Shown here one piece after another: positions 52,462-63,855 of a stretch of DNA of 64,000 nt. How positions within the stretch are numbered: position 1 is the stretch's first letter; each line of letters begins with the position of its first letter. The DNA lies in assembly GCA_026129465.1 (NCBI GenBank), contig JAHCIA010000001.1, positions 877,964-941,963 of the forward strand, in the 5' to 3' direction. A program made the position numbers and the translations under genes. Source of the DNA: Flavobacteriales bacterium (GTDB lineage Bacteria; Bacteroidota; Bacteroidia; Flavobacteriales_F; PHOS-HE28). A model generated the notes under the pieces. That model made no database searches and had not been told where the DNA came from. It saw only the letters and a program-made list of their open reading frames with translations.

Positions 52462-54597
52462 TCAGAACCGCACCCCCGCTCCCGCCTTCCAGCCCCACCA
52501 GCCGTGTACCATGGTGGTGCCCGAGCGCTGCTGGTAAGGCGGTGCGGCCGGTGGCAACGCGCTCAGGTAGTCCCCTGTCTCCGCATCGCGCCAGTCGGTG
52601 GCCAGCAGATTGAACACCGGCCCGGCGAAGAGGAAGAAGCGGTCGGAGAAACGCCAGCCCGGTGTGAGACCGATCCGCCCAAGTACGTTCCAGGCGTCCA
52701 CCCAGGCACGCTGCTCCACCACCTGCTCCGCAGTGATGTCGATGTTGGCGAAGAAGTGTTCCCCGAACCGTGGCTCGAAGCCGATGCCGTAGAGGAAGCC
52801 CCAGCGCTCATCGGCGCTCACAGGCGGCGAGTAGCCCAGAATGTTGTGGAACGGGCGTGTACCGGTGCGGATGTGCAGGCTCAGGGGCATCACATCGCCG
52901 GTGACCAGATCGAAGCGGTGATAGCCCTTCAAGGAGATGGTGAGCAGGCCCACGGCACCGCCAGCCAGCGTATCGCTGAGGTTGATGAAGCCGACCTGGC
53001 CACCCAACGCCCGTCGTGCAAAGTTCAGCGCGCCCACCTGGCCGCCGCTGGCCGTGCCGGGCACCACGTTGGCACCGAAGGAGAACTGCCCGCCTGTGAC
53101 GTGGCCGGCGTAGTTGAGGCCGAAGCCCACCTGGCCGCCACTCACGGAATCGGGCACCACGTTCGCCCCGAAGGAGAACTGGCCACCCGAGACACTTCGC
53201 GCGTAGTTCGCCCCAAAGCCCACCTGTCCGCCACCGACATCGCCCAGTACCACGTTGACGCCGCCGGCGACCTGCCCTCCCCTCACGCTGTGCGCGTAGT
53301 TCACCGCACCGGCCACCTGCGCCTTGTCCACCGCGCCTTGCGCCACATTGACACCGCCGGTGATCTGTACACCATCCAGATCGCCCAGCGAGACATTGCC
53401 GGTGCCGGATACCTGTGTTCCGCTCATGCCGCGCTTCACCACGTTGACACCACCGGCCACCTGCCACCCCGTGAGGGTATCCCACACGGTGTTCGCGAGT
53501 CCAGCCAATTGCAGTCCCTCCAGCGAGCGCATGCTGTGGTTGATGGCCCCGCCGATCTGCACGCCACGTGTATGCCCACCGACCAGGTTGGCCAGGCCAC
53601 CGACCTGCAGGCCTTTCATGTCATCGCGCAGCATATTGAAACCACCGCCCACTTCCACACCTTCCACGCCTGCCGCGTAGCCGCCGATGATGTTCACGGA
53701 GAACCTGTTCACCATGGTCCCCGCGAGCGGGCCGTTGGTGCTGACGCTGGGGATCAGGGACAACTGGAAGGTGCGCCGCTCCGTGAGATCCAGGTTGGCG
53801 GCCTGGTCCATGCGCGCAACGGGTACGAGCAGTCGGGTCATGCCGAGATCCTCCACGGCGCACCGCTCGAACGCGCAGATGGTGGCGATCCGCTCCAGGT
53901 CCTCGAGGGGCCGCAACGCGATGCGCAAAACAGGACCCTCACGTGGCACATGCACGATGGTGTCACGATAGCCGTGACGGGCGACGAGCAATGGGGTGCG
54001 CTCCAGATCGCCCGTGAGTGGAATATGGAAAGCTCCCCGGTCATCGGTGGTGGCGACGCTGGTCCTGCCGGTCTCGAAGACCGTGGCCCCGGCGATCGGG
54101 GCATTGGTGCGGGCATCGGTCACATGGCCGCTGGCGGTGAATTTCCGCTTGCGGCCCGCGGCACCGGTGATGATGAGATGGCCGCCGCTTTCCTTCCAGC
54201 GCAGGCCAGCGGGCAACAGGCGCTTCAGCACAAGGTCCACCCGCTCATCGTCCGCGTGTATCGTCACGCTGCTGTCGCCCGGCACCGCGGCGGCGTTGTA
54301 GCTCAACCTGAACGAGCCCTCCCTGGCGATGAGCGACAGCGCACTGGAGAGACGCACCTGTTCCGCATGGACGGTGACGCGGCGCTGGAGGATGGGTTGG
54401 GCGTGGAGGAAGGAAGGGAAGAGGGTGAGAAAGGTGAGGGTAGTGAGAAAGGTGAAGGAGGAGAGAAGTGACCGGCGAGGGAGACGGCTTCGAAGAGCGA
54501 GGAGATCGGGCGTATCCGGTCCCGGGGTCCGCAGGGATGACGACCCGGAGTGACAGTACCGCTCAGCACCCATCACCATCGAGCGTATAGGATCCAT
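52462..54597 (-). CDS. STN-domain protein with LA_2272-type surface repeats
   Basis: A 711-residue exported protein. After a basic leader comes the hydrophobic LLSSFTFLTTLTFLTLFPSF and a cut near HAQ. Residues about 70-145 are an STN domain (VHAEQVRLSSALSLIAREGS, FRLSYNAAAVPGDSSVTIHA), the signalling domain of FecA-type receptors. A carboxypeptidase-like module follows (ASGHVTDARTNAPIAGATVF). Residues about 330-560 are tandem units of the form GxQVxGxxNxx, for example GLQVGGLANLVGGHTRGVQI, resembling the LA_2272 surface-repeat family. A barrel-like C-terminus ends in GAGVRF. No TonB-type plug is seen. The start overlaps the fecR stop. Confidence 0.75.
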   Translation of the reverse strand: MDPIRSMVMGAERYCHSGSSSLRTPGPDTPDLLALRSRLPRRSLLSSFTFLTTLTFLTLFPSFLHAQPILQRRVTVHAEQVRLSSALSLIAREGSFRLSYNAAAVPGDSSVTIHADDERVDLVLKRLLPAGLRWKESGGHLIITGAAGRKRKFTASGHVTDARTNAPIAGATVFETGRTSVATTDDRGAFHIPLTGDLERTPLLVARHGYRDTIVHVPREGPVLRIALRPLEDLERIATICAFERCAVEDLGMTRLLVPVARMDQAANLDLTERRTFQLSLIPSVSTNGPLAGTMVNRFSVNIIGGYAAGVEGVEVGGGFNMLRDDMKGLQVGGLANLVGGHTRGVQIGGAINHSMRSLEGLQLAGLANTVWDTLTGWQVAGGVNVVKRGMSGTQVSGTGNVSLGDLDGVQITGGVNVAQGAVDKAQVAGAVNYAHSVRGGQVAGGVNVVLGDVGGGQVGFGANYARSVSGGQFSFGANVVPDSVSGGQVGFGLNYAGHVTGGQFSFGANVVPGTASGGQVGALNFARRALGGQVGFINLSDTLAGGAVGLLTISLKGYHRFDLVTGDVMPLSLHIRTGTRPFHNILGYSPPVSADERWGFLYGIGFEPRFGEHFFANIDITAEQVVEQRAWVDAWNVLGRIGLTPGWRFSDRFFLFAGPVFNLLATDWRDAETGDYLSALPPAAPPYQQRSGTTMVHGWWGWKAGAGVRF

Positions 54598-55645
54598 CCG
54601 GCGCGCGTTCCACCTGCAGCGAGAAGGTATCGGCGATCAATCCGAGAATGGTGTCGATGGTCTCGTCATCGAACTCGGCCGTGAGGGTGCAGCGTGCGAT
54701 GCCGTCGTGTCGCAAGCTGATGCGCACCTTGTAGATGCGTTGAAGCTGATCGGCCACCTGCCGCAGTGTGGCGCCCTCGAACTGCAGCACCCGCAGACCC
54801 CAGACCTCGGCCGGTGGTGCGGGCCTGCGCTCCAGGAAGTGGCGCTCCTTGTTGAAGCGGGCGTGTTCACCGGCGCCCAATTCCAAGGTCTCAACACCGG
54901 CCTCCACGCGCACACGGCCGCTGCGCACACGCACCTGGACGAACTCGGATGTGTCGTACGCGCTCACCTCGAAGGCGGTGCCCAGCACGGTGACCAGCAG
55001 ATCACCGGCTTCCACGGTGAAGGGCCGTTGCTCATCGCGCCGCACCTCGAAGTAGGCTTCACCTTCCAAGCGGATCGCGCGGCGCTTGCCCATGCGTTCC
55101 TCCATGCGCGAGCCCGGCGACAGCACGCCGCGGCTGTTGTCGGCCAGCAGCAGTTCCACCGCTTCGGCCTGCGCGACATGCTCCACGGCCTTGGGTTGCA
55201 GGAACCATCGCGCCGCGAAGACGAGGCCAGCCACCACGGCCGCAGCGGCCAGCCAGCGCGTCCAAGTGCCACTACCTCCTCTGATGGACCGTACGCGTCC
55301 CTTCCCTTCCGCCTCGGCAATGCGCGCCTCCACCCTGGCCCAGGCGCGATCCTCCATCAGTCGTGCCCGTGCCTCCGCCGCTGCGCCCAAGGCCCAGGCT
55401 CGATCCTCCGCCGCCTTCGCTTTGGCCATGGCTTCCGCACCGGTGGCCCAGGCCCGCATTTCCGCCGCGAAGGCGGTGGATCCCGCATCGGCGGTGATCG
55501 ACCAGATGCGCTGCATACGCTCCAACTCCTGCGCATTCGTCCGGCTCGCGCCCGCCCAGGCCTCCACTTGACCGCGCTGCCACGGATCGGCCTCCCCGGC
55601 AACGTACCGTGCCAGCAGATCGCTATCGATGCCGTGATGATCCAT
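54563..55645 (-). CDS. FecR-family anti-sigma factor with DUF4974
   Basis: A 360-residue inner-membrane regulator. The cytoplasmic N-domain (SDLLARYVAGEADPWQRGQV) should hold the neighbouring sigma factor. A long Ala-rich helix with three RAWA repeats follows, then a membrane helix (WLAAAAVVAGLVFAARWFL). The periplasmic FecR domain (GEAYFEVRRDEQRPFTVEAG, VTVLGTAFEVSAYD) and the C-terminal DUF4974 part (LQFEGATLRQVADQLQRIYK) complete it. The ATG at 55645 is chosen; a TTG lies six codons upstream. It lies 36 bp after the sigma gene, and its 3' end overlaps the STN-domain gene. Confidence 0.92.
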   Translation of the reverse strand: MDHHGIDSDLLARYVAGEADPWQRGQVEAWAGASRTNAQELERMQRIWSITADAGSTAFAAEMRAWATGAEAMAKAKAAEDRAWALGAAAEARARLMEDRAWARVEARIAEAEGKGRVRSIRGGSGTWTRWLAAAAVVAGLVFAARWFLQPKAVEHVAQAEAVELLLADNSRGVLSPGSRMEERMGKRRAIRLEGEAYFEVRRDEQRPFTVEAGDLLVTVLGTAFEVSAYDTSEFVQVRVRSGRVRVEAGVETLELGAGEHARFNKERHFLERRPAPPAEVWGLRVLQFEGATLRQVADQLQRIYKVRISLRHDGIARCTLTAEFDDETIDTILGLIADTFSLQVERAPDGSYTLDGDGC

Positions 55646-55681
55646 GTATCCTGTTGATGACAACCGACCTTGCGAATACCC

Positions 55682-56239
55682 CTATCCGCCCCCCTCCCCC
55701 AGCCAGAACAGCCAGGGCAGCAGGGACACCAGGTCCTTCAGCTCATGTCTCAGTGTCTTCAGGGCGCTGCCCATCTGGTTCTCCACGGTCTTCACGCTGA
55801 TACCCAGCCGCGCGGCGATCTCGTGGTACTTCAGCCCTTCGTAGCGGCTCAGCTTGAACACCTTCCTGCGCTCTTCCGGAAGGGCCTCGATCGCGGCCTG
55901 CACACGGGCGATGCGCTCAGCGTGCTCGTCCTCGCTCCGCTCCTCCTCTTCCAGCCGATCGTCCACCTCATCGTTCAACACGCGCACCTTGGAGCCGGCC
56001 TTCAACACGTTGAGGCAGCGGTTGCGCACCGAAGCGTAGAGGTAGGCCTTCACGCTGGTGGTGATGTTGACCTTCTCGCGATCGAGCCAAAGTCGGAAGA
56101 AGAGGTCCTGCACGAGGTCCTCGGCCTTGTCGCTGTCCTTCACATAGCCCATGGCGAAGACGCAGAGCGGCCGGTAGTGCAGGCGGAAAAGCGCCTCGAA
56201 GGCGGCACGGTCACCGGCGGCGATGGGTGCGAAGTCCAT
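55682..56239 (-). CDS. RNA polymerase ECF sigma factor
   Basis: A 185-residue sigma-70 factor of the Bacteroidota FecI-like group. Region 2 is FEALFRLHYRPLCVFAMGYV with DKAEDLVQDLFFRLW. Region 4 is IEALPEERRKVFKLSRYEGL, KYHEIAARLGISVKTVENQM. The start at 56239 is supported by a TACTTTCG -7-like box at 56250-56257. It should direct transcription of surface genes when released by the FecR-type partner encoded next. Confidence 0.94.
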   Translation of the reverse strand: MDFAPIAAGDRAAFEALFRLHYRPLCVFAMGYVKDSDKAEDLVQDLFFRLWLDREKVNITTSVKAYLYASVRNRCLNVLKAGSKVRVLNDEVDDRLEEEERSEDEHAERIARVQAAIEALPEERRKVFKLSRYEGLKYHEIAARLGISVKTVENQMGSALKTLRHELKDLVSLLPWLFWLGEGGG

Positions 56240-56290
56240 GGCGATGGGCCGAAAGTAGACCGGCAGCCGCACCAGGTGGCAGGCCCGTGA

Positions 56291-59200
56291 CTACTGCAAA
56301 TGGAAATAGCCCGCCCTGCTGATCACACTGCCGTCGGACCGCATGAGGTCGATGACGTAGTAGTACACCCCATCGGCGCAGGGCGTGCTGTTGCGGAAAT
56401 GCCGTCCATCCCAAGGTTTCACCAGCATGTCGCCCTCGTAGACCAGGTTGCCCCAACGGCTCCTGATCTCGGTCATGGCCTTGACGAAGCCACCGGAAGG
56501 GAACCAGGTGTCGTTGATGCCATCGCCATTGGGCGAGAATACGTTGGGGATGGTGATCTCGCAGTCCTCCTCCACCACCAATACCATGGCCTCCATGGCG
56601 CACCCGTTCGGATCGTGGGCCGTGACCGACAGCGCCATGCCGGTTGTGACCACCACGGACGGCGAGGTGCTACCATTGGACCACAGGATGCTGGAGAAGC
56701 CTCCCGGCAGGTTGAAGGTGACCGCACCACCTGTGCAAAGCATCACCTCTTCAGGCAGACTGGGATCCATGGGCACGAAAACAACGAGCGTGTGCTCCGC
56801 TGAAGGACCTGCGCAACCTTGGTAGAGCGCCACACAAGCGTACAGGCCCGCGTCATGCACCGTCACGGAGGGAATGTCGATGGCATCGCCTTGAACCGGT
56901 CCTGTCGGCGTGGACCACAGGTACGTGAGTGTATCCGACTCGAGGAGGGTCAGTAGGAATGGATCGCCCAGGCAAACGCTTGTTGGACCGGCAAGTATGG
57001 GCGCTTCGGGCCGAGGGGTCACAAGGAGGGTCACGGCTTGCGATCCACCCACACAACCATCCTGCTCCTGTTGGACATGGATCACCATGCTCTCCATGCC
57101 GGGCATGCTGATGGTGCCGCCTGTTCCGAGCCATTGCGTGAATGCCGCATCGGCGTACCAGACCATGGTGCCCGACCCCGTGGCGGTGAAGACCGCCATA
57201 TCGCCCTGGCAGACGGTATCACCCCAAGCGATGAGCGGTTCCGGGAACGCGACCTGCGTGATGATGATCGCCGCCGACGTATCCCGGCATCCGAATTCGT
57301 TGCTCACCACCACCTGGTAGGTTCCTGCAGCATCGATCCACAGACCACTTTCCGCGCCCGGTCCGGGCAGCCACTCGTAGCTGCCAGCGCCGGGTGCGGC
57401 CTGCAGCAGAAGACTGTCCTCCGGGCAAAGCGTGAACGGCCCTGGTGTGAGCAATTCAGCTTCAGCCGGTGCCAGGACCACCTCCACGCTCAATTGTGTG
57501 GTGATGCCACATGCCGACACACTGCATGCATAGATGCCCGGCGATGTCACCACTTGTGAAGGCGATGAACCGAAGAGTGGCGCGAGCCATTGGATCACCG
57601 AACCGGGTGCCGTCACCACTTGAATGGTCACGGCGTCGCCTGGGAAGCACATCACGGGCGGCACCGCGATATCGATGAAGGGCGTGCCGTAGTTCGAAAG
57701 CAGGACGCTATTGCTCGTGACCGGGCAACCTTGCACGATCATCGCCAGGGAATAGGATCCCGCCACATCCGTGGTGAGCGAGGGTCCTTGCCCGAAGATG
57801 GGTCCCTGCGGGCCGAACCAAAGGTGGTCCGCACCCTGCACGCTGGTGAAGATGGTGGCCGTTTCTCCAGGACAGATGATCCCGTCCGGAGGGTCGATCA
57901 GCAGCACGGGTCCCATGGGTTGTTGCACCACCACCGTGTCCATGTCCGAATACACGCATCCGAAACCGTCTTCCACTTGGGCCGTGACGATGAACATGCC
58001 GGCACTCCAGATCTGCACGGTAAGCCCATCGATCGGTTCGAAGGCCGGCCCCTGCCAAGTGAGCTCACCACATCCGGTACAATTGGCCACCACGGTGATG
58101 GTGTCTCCATCGCAGACCACCGACGGCCCGCTCAGATCCACCTGGATCGCCAATGGCGGATGCACCACCACGTAGATGCTGTCGATGGCGGAGAAGTACA
58201 AAGTGTCCTCACCGCAGGGACTGTTGTCCACCATCACGATGATCTCCAGCGCATACCAGCCCGTACCCTGCGGCACGAACGCGGATTGCTGTGGGCCGCT
58301 GTCCGCCACCTGGGTAGGCGGGTCGGGTGCCACGCCCCAATGGATGTGGAGGCCCGGTGGTAGCTCCTCCACCACTTCTCCATCCACGATCCAGGTGGGC
58401 ACATAAGCGTAGCCGACCGCCTCGTTGACGCAGACGAAGAGCGTGTCGTTCTGGTCCGTATCCTGCTCGAACACGATGTCGATCAGCACCTCGATGCTAG
58501 GCATGGGCAGTATGGGATCGTCCACCACCATCACGGGCACCAGGCGCACACAACCGAACTCGTTCATCACGTGGAAGGTGTAGACACCCGTGGTGTCCAC
58601 CTGGATGGAGTCGTTGAAGATCTGGGCGCCACCGCCAAAGGGCGTGGTCCACCAGAAGGTGGTTCCCGGTGGCATGTTCGTGCCCCACACCCATTGGGTC
58701 TGAGGATCGCAGAGATGGATCATCTCCGGCGCGGGTGTGCCGCTGTTCAGCACGATGTCGTCGTGGATCAGTGGGAAAGGCGGCAGGGGGTCCACCTGCA
58801 CCACGATGGTGTCGGTCCATTGCCAGCAACCGTTCAACGAGGTGATGGTGACCGAATAGGTGCCGCTGGTGGTGACCAGGATGTTGGTGCCCGTGCTGCC
58901 CGTGGACCAGAGGTATTGTACTGGCGGCCCCACGAAATGCGGAATTGGGTTGGTCACATGGGGAAACTTCAGCAGCACGCCCAAGGTGGTGCCCTGGCAT
59001 ACACTGATGGTATCCTGACAGACCGTGGAGGTCACAGCGCGGATGCAGGGTTCCAGTGCGGGCCGGTCACAGGCGCCTCCCTCCCGGATCCACCAGTCGT
59101 AGGGTTGGCGGCCCTGCACGTAGCCCCTGGCCACGAATCCGTCCATGCCGCCGGCGCCCACGCTCGCCGCGAATGCGCCGTAATCCTGGTCGCCGCAGAG

Positions 59201-60625
59201 GGCGCCGTTGCCCGTGCCCACCAGGCCGCCGCCGAAGGTGGCCACATCGGCCGTGAAGCCTGGTACCGCGGGGAACACCAGGGTCTGTTGGAATGATCCG
59301 CAGAACACCGCGTTCCCTTCCGGCATGAAGGCGATGGCGCCCGCCGCTTTGGCCGATCGTCCGCCGAATTGCTGCGCTTCGGTCAGGGCCAGGCTTCCCA
59401 AGGCATGCATGGACACGAACAGATCCTCGGTGCCGGTGGCCATGAAGAGGCCGGCGCCGTTGTACAAGGCGCTCAGTCCGGTGAACTGGCAATCGAACTC
59501 CCCGACCACCGCCACAGTGGAGGCACGCACCGCGATGCCCCGCACGGTGACGCCCTCGGCGGATCCCATCGTGCTGTGGCTTGCCAGTTGACCGCTGCTA
59601 TTCACCGACAACAGATAGTAGGCGTAGGTCTGCGTGGCGGCCACATTCACCGAAGGCGGACCGACGTAGGTCATCTGGCCCTGCAGATCGCCGGTGAGCA
59701 GGATCTCACCACCGGGACCGATGGTCATGTCGCGCACATGGTTGAAAACACCGCCGCCGAAACGACGGAACCAGACGTCATTGCCCGCCGCATCCAGCCG
59801 AAGCAGGAAGCTGGCATTGATCATCGGGTTGGCGTAGGTCTGGCCGAAGGTGATGTCGTGGCTGAACTGGCCGGTGACGAGGATGTTGCCTCCGGCATCG
59901 TGTACCACCTCCACCACGTGGTCATTGGCCGGAGCGGAACCGTGCTTCAACCAGAGCAATGCACCGGCCGGGCTGTAGGTGGCGATGAAAATGTCCGCGC
60001 CGGGTTGGCTGGTGCCCGGATCGATCATGCTCGTGAGCGAACTCCCTTCCCATTGCGCGGTGCCCCGGAACTCACCCGCCACCGTCACCCGGCCATCCGC
60101 GCCCACGCTCACCCCGCCGGGGCTGTCCGTGCCTGTGGCACCACCGCCTTGCCGGATCCAGATCGGGTCGCCTGTGGTCTTGTCCAGCAGTGCCACGAAC
60201 ATGTCGGCCGTGCCGCCCGCGCTGGTCAGCGCGGTGCCGAACAGATCCGCCTGGCCCATGAACTCACCGGCCACGGCCAGGGTGCCTGCCGCTCCCAATG
60301 CCAGCTTCCTGCCCCGGTCGATGCTCGACCCTCCGCCCTGCTTGAACCACAGCACGGCACCTGTGGGCGAAAGGCGCGCCGCGAAGGCATCTATGCCGCC
60401 GATGCTCACATAGGACTGCCCACCGAATTGGATCGTGCCACCGAACTCACCCACGACGTAGACCGATCCATCCAGATCCACCTTCACATCGGCCACATGC
60501 TCATTGCCCACACCGCCCACATCCTGCACCCAGTAGGGTTGCGCCAGTACCTCGGAGAAGGGGTCCGCCGCCCCGGCCAACATGGCCATCCATGTCAGGA
60601 CGGTAGATCGTGGGGGCCAACTCAT
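56291..60625 (-). CDS. Large gliding-type adhesin with T9SS type B sorting domain
   Basis: A 1444-residue exported surface protein. A hydrophobic leader precedes an N-terminal region of SBBP-like repeats (VADVKVDLDGSVYVVGEFGG, ALGAAGTLAVAGEFMGQADL), then a long series of Ig/PKD-like modules (VQYLWSTGSTGTNILVTTSG and many like it). The C-terminal 90 residues are the gliding-motility-associated domain: ITIPNVFSPNGDGINDTWFP, FVKAMTEIRSRWGNLVYEGD, DGVYYYVIDLMRSDG. Such proteins are exported by T9SS and anchored or released, often in gliding or adhesion. It lies upstream of the ECF sigma gene on the same strand. Confidence 0.9.
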   Translation of the reverse strand: MSWPPRSTVLTWMAMLAGAADPFSEVLAQPYWVQDVGGVGNEHVADVKVDLDGSVYVVGEFGGTIQFGGQSYVSIGGIDAFAARLSPTGAVLWFKQGGGSSIDRGRKLALGAAGTLAVAGEFMGQADLFGTALTSAGGTADMFVALLDKTTGDPIWIRQGGGATGTDSPGGVSVGADGRVTVAGEFRGTAQWEGSSLTSMIDPGTSQPGADIFIATYSPAGALLWLKHGSAPANDHVVEVVHDAGGNILVTGQFSHDITFGQTYANPMINASFLLRLDAAGNDVWFRRFGGGVFNHVRDMTIGPGGEILLTGDLQGQMTYVGPPSVNVAATQTYAYYLLSVNSSGQLASHSTMGSAEGVTVRGIAVRASTVAVVGEFDCQFTGLSALYNGAGLFMATGTEDLFVSMHALGSLALTEAQQFGGRSAKAAGAIAFMPEGNAVFCGSFQQTLVFPAVPGFTADVATFGGGLVGTGNGALCGDQDYGAFAASVGAGGMDGFVARGYVQGRQPYDWWIREGGACDRPALEPCIRAVTSTVCQDTISVCQGTTLGVLLKFPHVTNPIPHFVGPPVQYLWSTGSTGTNILVTTSGTYSVTITSLNGCWQWTDTIVVQVDPLPPFPLIHDDIVLNSGTPAPEMIHLCDPQTQWVWGTNMPPGTTFWWTTPFGGGAQIFNDSIQVDTTGVYTFHVMNEFGCVRLVPVMVVDDPILPMPSIEVLIDIVFEQDTDQNDTLFVCVNEAVGYAYVPTWIVDGEVVEELPPGLHIHWGVAPDPPTQVADSGPQQSAFVPQGTGWYALEIIVMVDNSPCGEDTLYFSAIDSIYVVVHPPLAIQVDLSGPSVVCDGDTITVVANCTGCGELTWQGPAFEPIDGLTVQIWSAGMFIVTAQVEDGFGCVYSDMDTVVVQQPMGPVLLIDPPDGIICPGETATIFTSVQGADHLWFGPQGPIFGQGPSLTTDVAGSYSLAMIVQGCPVTSNSVLLSNYGTPFIDIAVPPVMCFPGDAVTIQVVTAPGSVIQWLAPLFGSSPSQVVTSPGIYACSVSACGITTQLSVEVVLAPAEAELLTPGPFTLCPEDSLLLQAAPGAGSYEWLPGPGAESGLWIDAAGTYQVVVSNEFGCRDTSAAIIITQVAFPEPLIAWGDTVCQGDMAVFTATGSGTMVWYADAAFTQWLGTGGTISMPGMESMVIHVQQEQDGCVGGSQAVTLLVTPRPEAPILAGPTSVCLGDPFLLTLLESDTLTYLWSTPTGPVQGDAIDIPSVTVHDAGLYACVALYQGCAGPSAEHTLVVFVPMDPSLPEEVMLCTGGAVTFNLPGGFSSILWSNGSTSPSVVVTTGMALSVTAHDPNGCAMEAMVLVVEEDCEITIPNVFSPNGDGINDTWFPSGGFVKAMTEIRSRWGNLVYEGDMLVKPWDGRHFRNSTPCADGVYYYVIDLMRSDGSVISRAGYFHLQ

Positions 60626-60984
60626 GCGCAGGGATCGGGAATGATCGCCGCATCACATTCCCACGACAAGATATCCCTGAAGGCCGAATCGCTGCCTGGG
60701 GATGTCACATGGGGTCATCCCGTGGCGGACAGTAAGGCGCATCGGCACTCGGTACTTGGGACTTTCTGGCACCGCACACGATCCTCACCTGCCACTTCTG
60801 CCGGTTCCACCCAACGGATCGATGCTTGAGAAGCCCGAAGTCGTTGTCAGTTGGCCGTTGTCGGTTGTCGGTCTCACGACCCAACGCACGAATACCACGA
60901 CAGCCAGACAACTGAGAACCGACAACCACCGAGGACACCAACCCTCAACTTCATCAACCTGCAACCCCCAACCGTCCGCTTAAC
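60626..60984. other. Gene-free region with low-complexity repeats
   Basis: No gene was recognised. It holds a small hairpin GGGATG / CATCCC near 60699-60721; a stretch around 60740-60780 with ACTCGGTACTTGGGACTTTC; GT-rich DNA with repeated GTTGTCGG units at about 60842-60872; a partly inverted counterpart with ACAACTGAGAACCGACAAC at about 60908; and CA-rich DNA up to the clpB start. The stretch must also hold the promoters of clpB and of the adhesin gene, but no exact TAnnTTTG box was found. Confidence 0.6.
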
Positions 60985-63630
<2,646 letters not shown>

Positions 63631-63657
63631 GCGCGCTGCCCGTATCTTCGTCATGTC

Positions 63658-63855
63658 ATGCACGCCTCAGAGCACAATCTACCGATCTCCATCAGCCAGG
63701 TGCTGGCGTGGATCCGGCAATGCTCCACCCAGGAGAAGAAGGTGCTCCTGAGGGAACTTCTCGATGACACGGCAGCCCTGACCATTGCCAGCGAGCCGAG
63801 CCTGAGCAAGGATTGGGAGAGCGAGGAGGAGGACCAAGCGTGGGCCGGGCTATGA
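63658..63855 (+). CDS. Putative antitoxin of a MazF/PemK-type pair
   Basis: A 65-residue acidic protein. The helical N-terminal part (SISQVLAWIRQCSTQEKKVL) is followed by a charged tail (WESEEEDQAWAGL). It resembles small antitoxins in Bacteroidota that precede PemK-like toxins rather than any well-defined DNA-binding family. The stop overlaps the toxin ATG (ATGA), the usual arrangement. A TATCTTCG box lies 14 bases before the ATG. Confidence 0.75.
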   Translation: MHASEHNLPISISQVLAWIRQCSTQEKKVLLRELLDDTAALTIASEPSLSKDWESEEEDQAWAGL

